Below are positions 4,900-7,491 of a stretch of 7,491 bases of DNA, piece by piece. A program made the position numbers and the translations under genes. The stretch comes from an uncultured Bryobacterales bacterium (GTDB lineage Bacteria; Acidobacteriota; Terriglobia; Bryobacterales; UBA6623): the NCBI GenBank assembly GCA_946887065.1, contig CAMPKL010000160.1, positions 1 through 7,491 of the forward strand, read 5' to 3'. How positions within the stretch are numbered: the stretch's first letter is position 1; every line of letters starts with the position of its first letter. The notes under the pieces are model-generated. The model did no database searches. It was not told the origin of the DNA and saw only the letters and a program-made list of their open reading frames with translations.

Positions 4900-7134
4900 G
4901 TGTCCAGGCTGCTTGTAGGGGCGTTTCTATTGGCTGCCGCGGCAGCGGCGCAGACGTCCCCCGATTTCGAGAGTTCGGTCCGCCCTTTCGTTTCTCAATA
5001 CTGCGCCGCCTGCCACAACAGCACCGCGAAGGTCGGCGGCCTCGATCTCACCACGCTCGATCCGACCGATTATGGCGGTTGGGAAAAAGCCCGCACCCAA
5101 CTCAAGGCCGGCTCCATGCCGCCGCCAGGCCTACCCGCTCCCGATGCCGCGGCCGCAGCCCCGGTCATCGCCGCGATCACCGCCCAACTCGCCAAGATAG
5201 AAGCCTCGCACCAAGTCGATCCGGGCCGCGTCACCGCCCGTCGGCTCAACCGTATCGAGTACGACAACACCGTACGAGACCTGCTCGGCTTGAATATTCA
5301 CGCCTCTGATGAATTCCCCGCCGACGATTCCGGTTACGGCTTCGACAACAACGGCGATGTCCTGACGATCTCACCGCTGCTGATGGAGAAGTACCTGGCG
5401 GCCGCGCGGAAGATCGCCTCGGAAGCAATCGTGACGCCGAGTGAACTTGAGCCAAGCATGCAGCAGTTCATGGTCGCCGAGGGCGCTTTCGTCGTCGATG
5501 TACGCGGAGCCTACAACGCTCCGGCCGACGCCGACTACGAGTTTTCGATCTTCACTGTCGTAACCCGGCCCGACAATTGGCCCGGCCCTCATGCCGTCAT
5601 GCCCATTCAACTGCAGTTGAACGGCGAGCCCATCTATGACGCCGTCGTCGACACGGCGCCCAATCTGCAGCGCGTGTTTGAGTTCAACAAGCGGCTTCCC
5701 GCCGGCAAGCACGAAATCCGTTTGATTCTGCCCGAAGACGTGGGTAAGCCGGTGGACCAGACCATTACGCGTTCGCGAACCAACCTCGATCACTTCGAGG
5801 TGCGCGGTCCGTTCAACGTGGACGCCGCGAATCTGCCCAGCACCCACAAACGCATCTTTGTCTGCAGCGAACAGACGGCCGCCTGCGGTGAGGAGATCGT
5901 CAAGACATTGGCCCGCCGCGCATTCCGCAGGCCCGTCACTGATTCTGAAATCGCGCCTTATGCCGCATTGATCGCTGCCGCGCAAGCGGACGGCGACTCG
6001 TTTGAAGAGGGCGTGCAACTGGCGCTGCAAGCGCTGCTGGTATCGCCGAACTTTCTCTACCGCATCGAAGGCGTAACAGCCCCAACGAAGCCTGGCGAAG
6101 CGGCGCCGCTCAATGACCATGAGTTGGCCTCGCGCTTGTCCTATTTCTTGTGGGCCAGCATGCCCGACGAAAAGCTCTTCGCCCTGGCCGATGAAGGCAA
6201 GCTGCGCAGTCCGGAAGTCCTTGCGTCCCAGGTCAAGCGGATGCTCGCCGACGAGAAGTCCATGGCCTTCATCGACAGCTTTAGCGGCCAATGGCTGCAG
6301 ACGCGCAACCTCGATGGCGTGATTCCCGACCCCGTCCGCTTTCCCGACTTCGACGAAGAGTTGCGCGCCGCCATGGACGAAGAGACGCGCCTGTTCTTCG
6401 CGGCCATAGTCCAAGAGAACCGCAGCATTCTCGACTTCATCGACGGCAAATTCACTTTCCTCAACGGGCGGCTCGCCGAGCACTACGGCATAAAGGGCAT
6501 CAACGGCCATCAAATGCGCCGCGTCGAGTTGAACGGCGAGCAGCGCAGCGGCATCCTCACGCAAGCCAGCGTGCTGACGGTGACATCCTACGAAAACCGT
6601 ACGTCCCCGGTACTGCGCGGCAAGTGGCTGCTGTCGAATATCCTCGGCACTCCCCCGCCCCCGCCTCCGCCCAACATACCGACGCTGGAGGAAGCAAGGG
6701 TCGCCGAGAACGCCACGCTGCGCGAGCGGCTCGAGGCGCACCGCGCCAGTTCCACCTGCGCCGCCTGCCACATCCGTATGGACCCTCTGGGCTTCGGCCT
6801 AGAGAACTACGACGCCATCGGCGCCTGGCGCACCACCGACGGCAAATTCGAAGTCGACGCCTCCGGCACTCTGCCCGACGGCCAATCCTTCCGAAAGCCG
6901 AGCGAGTTAAAGCAGATCCTGCGCGGCCAGCGACGCGAGTTCGCCGCCAGCCTAACCGAGAAGATGATGACTTATGCGCTAGGCCGCGGCGTGGGCGGAG
7001 AAGACCGCGTCGTCGTCAATCGCGTAGTGAACAAGCTCGCCGGCGACGACTACCGATTTGAGAGAATGATCATCGAGATCGTCGAGAGCGCGCCGTTCCA
7101 GATGAGACGCAGCGAAGGGGAGGCAACACGATGA
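4900..7134 (+). CDS. DUF1592 multidomain protein with two CxxCH haem motifs (PSCyt1/PSD type)
   Basis: From GTG 4900 the protein has 744 residues. Residues 1-18 (SRLLVGAFLLAAAAAAQ after the start) form a Sec signal peptide without a lipobox. CAACH at 35-39, with Met73 in SMPPPG as likely axial ligand, is a small cytochrome-c-like domain. DUF1587 follows (RRLNRIEYDNTVRDLLGLN near 114-132). Next is a beta-rich insert at about 200-310 resembling a carbohydrate-binding module. Then come DUF1595 (RRAFRRP near 339-345), DUF1592 (LASRLSYFLW near 409-418) and DUF1588, with NRTSPV at 566, seven prolines at 585-591 and a second CAACH at 620-624. DUF1585 closes the protein. This order is typical of the family found in Planctomycetes, Verrucomicrobia and Acidobacteria; the function is unknown, with a periplasmic redox role linked to polymer or carbohydrate breakdown suggested by context. 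GTG 4900 is chosen over ATG 4822 and GTG 4879 because the predicted transcript starts near 4878 and the signal peptide begins there. A weak GGCAG lies four bases upstream. Confidence 0.9.
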   Translation: MSRLLVGAFLLAAAAAAQTSPDFESSVRPFVSQYCAACHNSTAKVGGLDLTTLDPTDYGGWEKARTQLKAGSMPPPGLPAPDAAAAAPVIAAITAQLAKIEASHQVDPGRVTARRLNRIEYDNTVRDLLGLNIHASDEFPADDSGYGFDNNGDVLTISPLLMEKYLAAARKIASEAIVTPSELEPSMQQFMVAEGAFVVDVRGAYNAPADADYEFSIFTVVTRPDNWPGPHAVMPIQLQLNGEPIYDAVVDTAPNLQRVFEFNKRLPAGKHEIRLILPEDVGKPVDQTITRSRTNLDHFEVRGPFNVDAANLPSTHKRIFVCSEQTAACGEEIVKTLARRAFRRPVTDSEIAPYAALIAAAQADGDSFEEGVQLALQALLVSPNFLYRIEGVTAPTKPGEAAPLNDHELASRLSYFLWASMPDEKLFALADEGKLRSPEVLASQVKRMLADEKSMAFIDSFSGQWLQTRNLDGVIPDPVRFPDFDEELRAAMDEETRLFFAAIVQENRSILDFIDGKFTFLNGRLAEHYGIKGINGHQMRRVELNGEQRSGILTQASVLTVTSYENRTSPVLRGKWLLSNILGTPPPPPPPNIPTLEEARVAENATLRERLEAHRASSTCAACHIRMDPLGFGLENYDAIGAWRTTDGKFEVDASGTLPDGQSFRKPSELKQILRGQRREFAASLTEKMMTYALGRGVGGEDRVVVNRVVNKLAGDDYRFERMIIEIVESAPFQMRRSEGEATR

Positions 7135-7491
7135 GCGCCGTCAGTATGAAGAAGCATCTCTCCCGCCGGACGATCCTGCGAGGCCTTGGCGCCGCAATCA
7201 CGTTGCCCGCGCTCGACGCGATGTTCCCGGTTTTCGCTGGTCCGACCGCAAAGGGTACGGCACCCGTTCGCATGGCTTTCGTCTATATACCGAACGGCGT
7301 CGAAAGCAAATACTGGCGTATTGCCGATCCCGGCCCGCTCCGTGAACTCCCGCGCATCCTCAAACCGCTGGAGTCCGTCAAGCAAGACATCAGCATGTTG
7401 AGCGGCCTCGCACAATACCAGGGCGAAGCGCTTGGCGACGGCGTCGGAGATCATGCCCGCGCCTCCGCCGTTTATCTGACCGGCGTCCACT
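7131..7491 (+). CDS. DUF1552 family Tat-exported protein (3' end missing)
   Basis: The frame is open from ATG 7131 to the window end (120 complete codons). The ATG overlaps the TGA of the preceding gene (ATGA at 7131-7134), and a strong ribosome site GGGGAGG (7117-7123) lies seven bases upstream, so 7131 is preferred over the ATG at 7146. The N-terminus contains SRRTILRG at 11-18, a twin-arginine motif (Arg12-Arg13), followed by a moderately hydrophobic stretch ending LPALDAMFP, so export of a folded protein by Tat is expected. After that come RMAFVYIPNGV, LPRILKPLESVKQDISMLSGL and GDHARASAVYLTG, the standard N-terminal landmarks of DUF1552. I recall DUF1552 as related to DUF1501 proteins of the alkaline-phosphatase-like superfamily, but activity is not established. 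Genes of this family usually follow a DUF1592 gene, as here, which suggests the two products act together outside the cytoplasm. Confidence 0.9.
   Translation, partial: MSAVSMKKHLSRRTILRGLGAAITLPALDAMFPVFAGPTAKGTAPVRMAFVYIPNGVESKYWRIADPGPLRELPRILKPLESVKQDISMLSGLAQYQGEALGDGVGDHARASAVYLTGVH

Noticed and set aside
5371..6771. A long (466-codon) minus-strand open frame opposite the DUF1592 gene
   Set aside because: It lies wholly antisense to a gene with clear family motifs; its translation is Arg/Gly/Val-rich without recognisable domains, as expected for a mirror frame in GC-rich DNA.
7050..7490. Minus-strand open frame opposite the DUF1552 start
   Set aside because: The plus strand has a Tat motif, DUF1552 landmarks, a strong ribosome site and an ATGA overlap; the minus-strand frame has none.

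Overview
This window is a GC-rich, gene-dense piece of a bacterial chromosome. The best guess for its source is an Acidobacteriota genome of the Bryobacter/Solibacter type. That rests on a DUF1592 cytochrome-like gene followed by a DUF1552 Tat-exported gene, together with a TadG-like protein and a GT-C-like polytopic membrane protein. Planctomycetes and Verrucomicrobia carry related gene pairs, so the phylum is an inference. I see no mobile element, CRISPR array or phage gene.

Layout from left to right. (1) 1-1254, plus strand: the C-terminal part of a TadG-like Tad/Flp pilus-associated secreted protein, cut by the window start. (2) 1260-2006, minus strand: a complete endonuclease/exonuclease/phosphatase (EEP) family enzyme, convergent with gene 1 with a 5-bp gap. 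(3) 2051-2125, minus strand: tRNA-Cys(GCA) with an encoded CCA, 44 nt upstream of the EEP gene and possibly co-transcribed with it. (4) 2182-3789, plus strand: a large multi-pass membrane protein resembling GT-C glycosyltransferases, with a start codon inside an 8-bp inverted repeat. (5) 3791-4798, minus strand: a secreted metallo-beta-lactamase-fold hydrolase, convergent with gene 4 with a single base between the stops. (6) 4799-4899: a divergent promoter region with a near-consensus sigma70-type promoter (TTGAAG-17 bp-TATAAT) pointing right. (7) 4900-7134, plus strand: a Sec-exported protein with two CxxCH haem-binding motifs and the DUF1587-DUF1595-DUF1592-DUF1588-DUF1585 domain series. (8) 7131-7491 and beyond, plus strand: the start of a DUF1552 protein with a twin-arginine signal, overlapping gene 7 by ATGA and cut by the window end.

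Genes 7 and 8 form a translationally coupled pair and are the most system-like part of the window: a Sec-exported candidate c-type cytochrome with a carbohydrate-binding-like insert, and a Tat-exported partner. Their biochemical role is unknown. Gene 5 is also predicted to be exported and is divergently transcribed from the pair, so shared control is possible but unproven. The other genes look like ordinary chromosomal neighbours with no obvious common pathway. Two automatic start choices look wrong: the most upstream ATGs for genes 5 (4843) and 7 (4822) overlap each other and lie on or before the predicted promoters, while internal starts at 4798 and 4900 begin directly with clean signal peptides.
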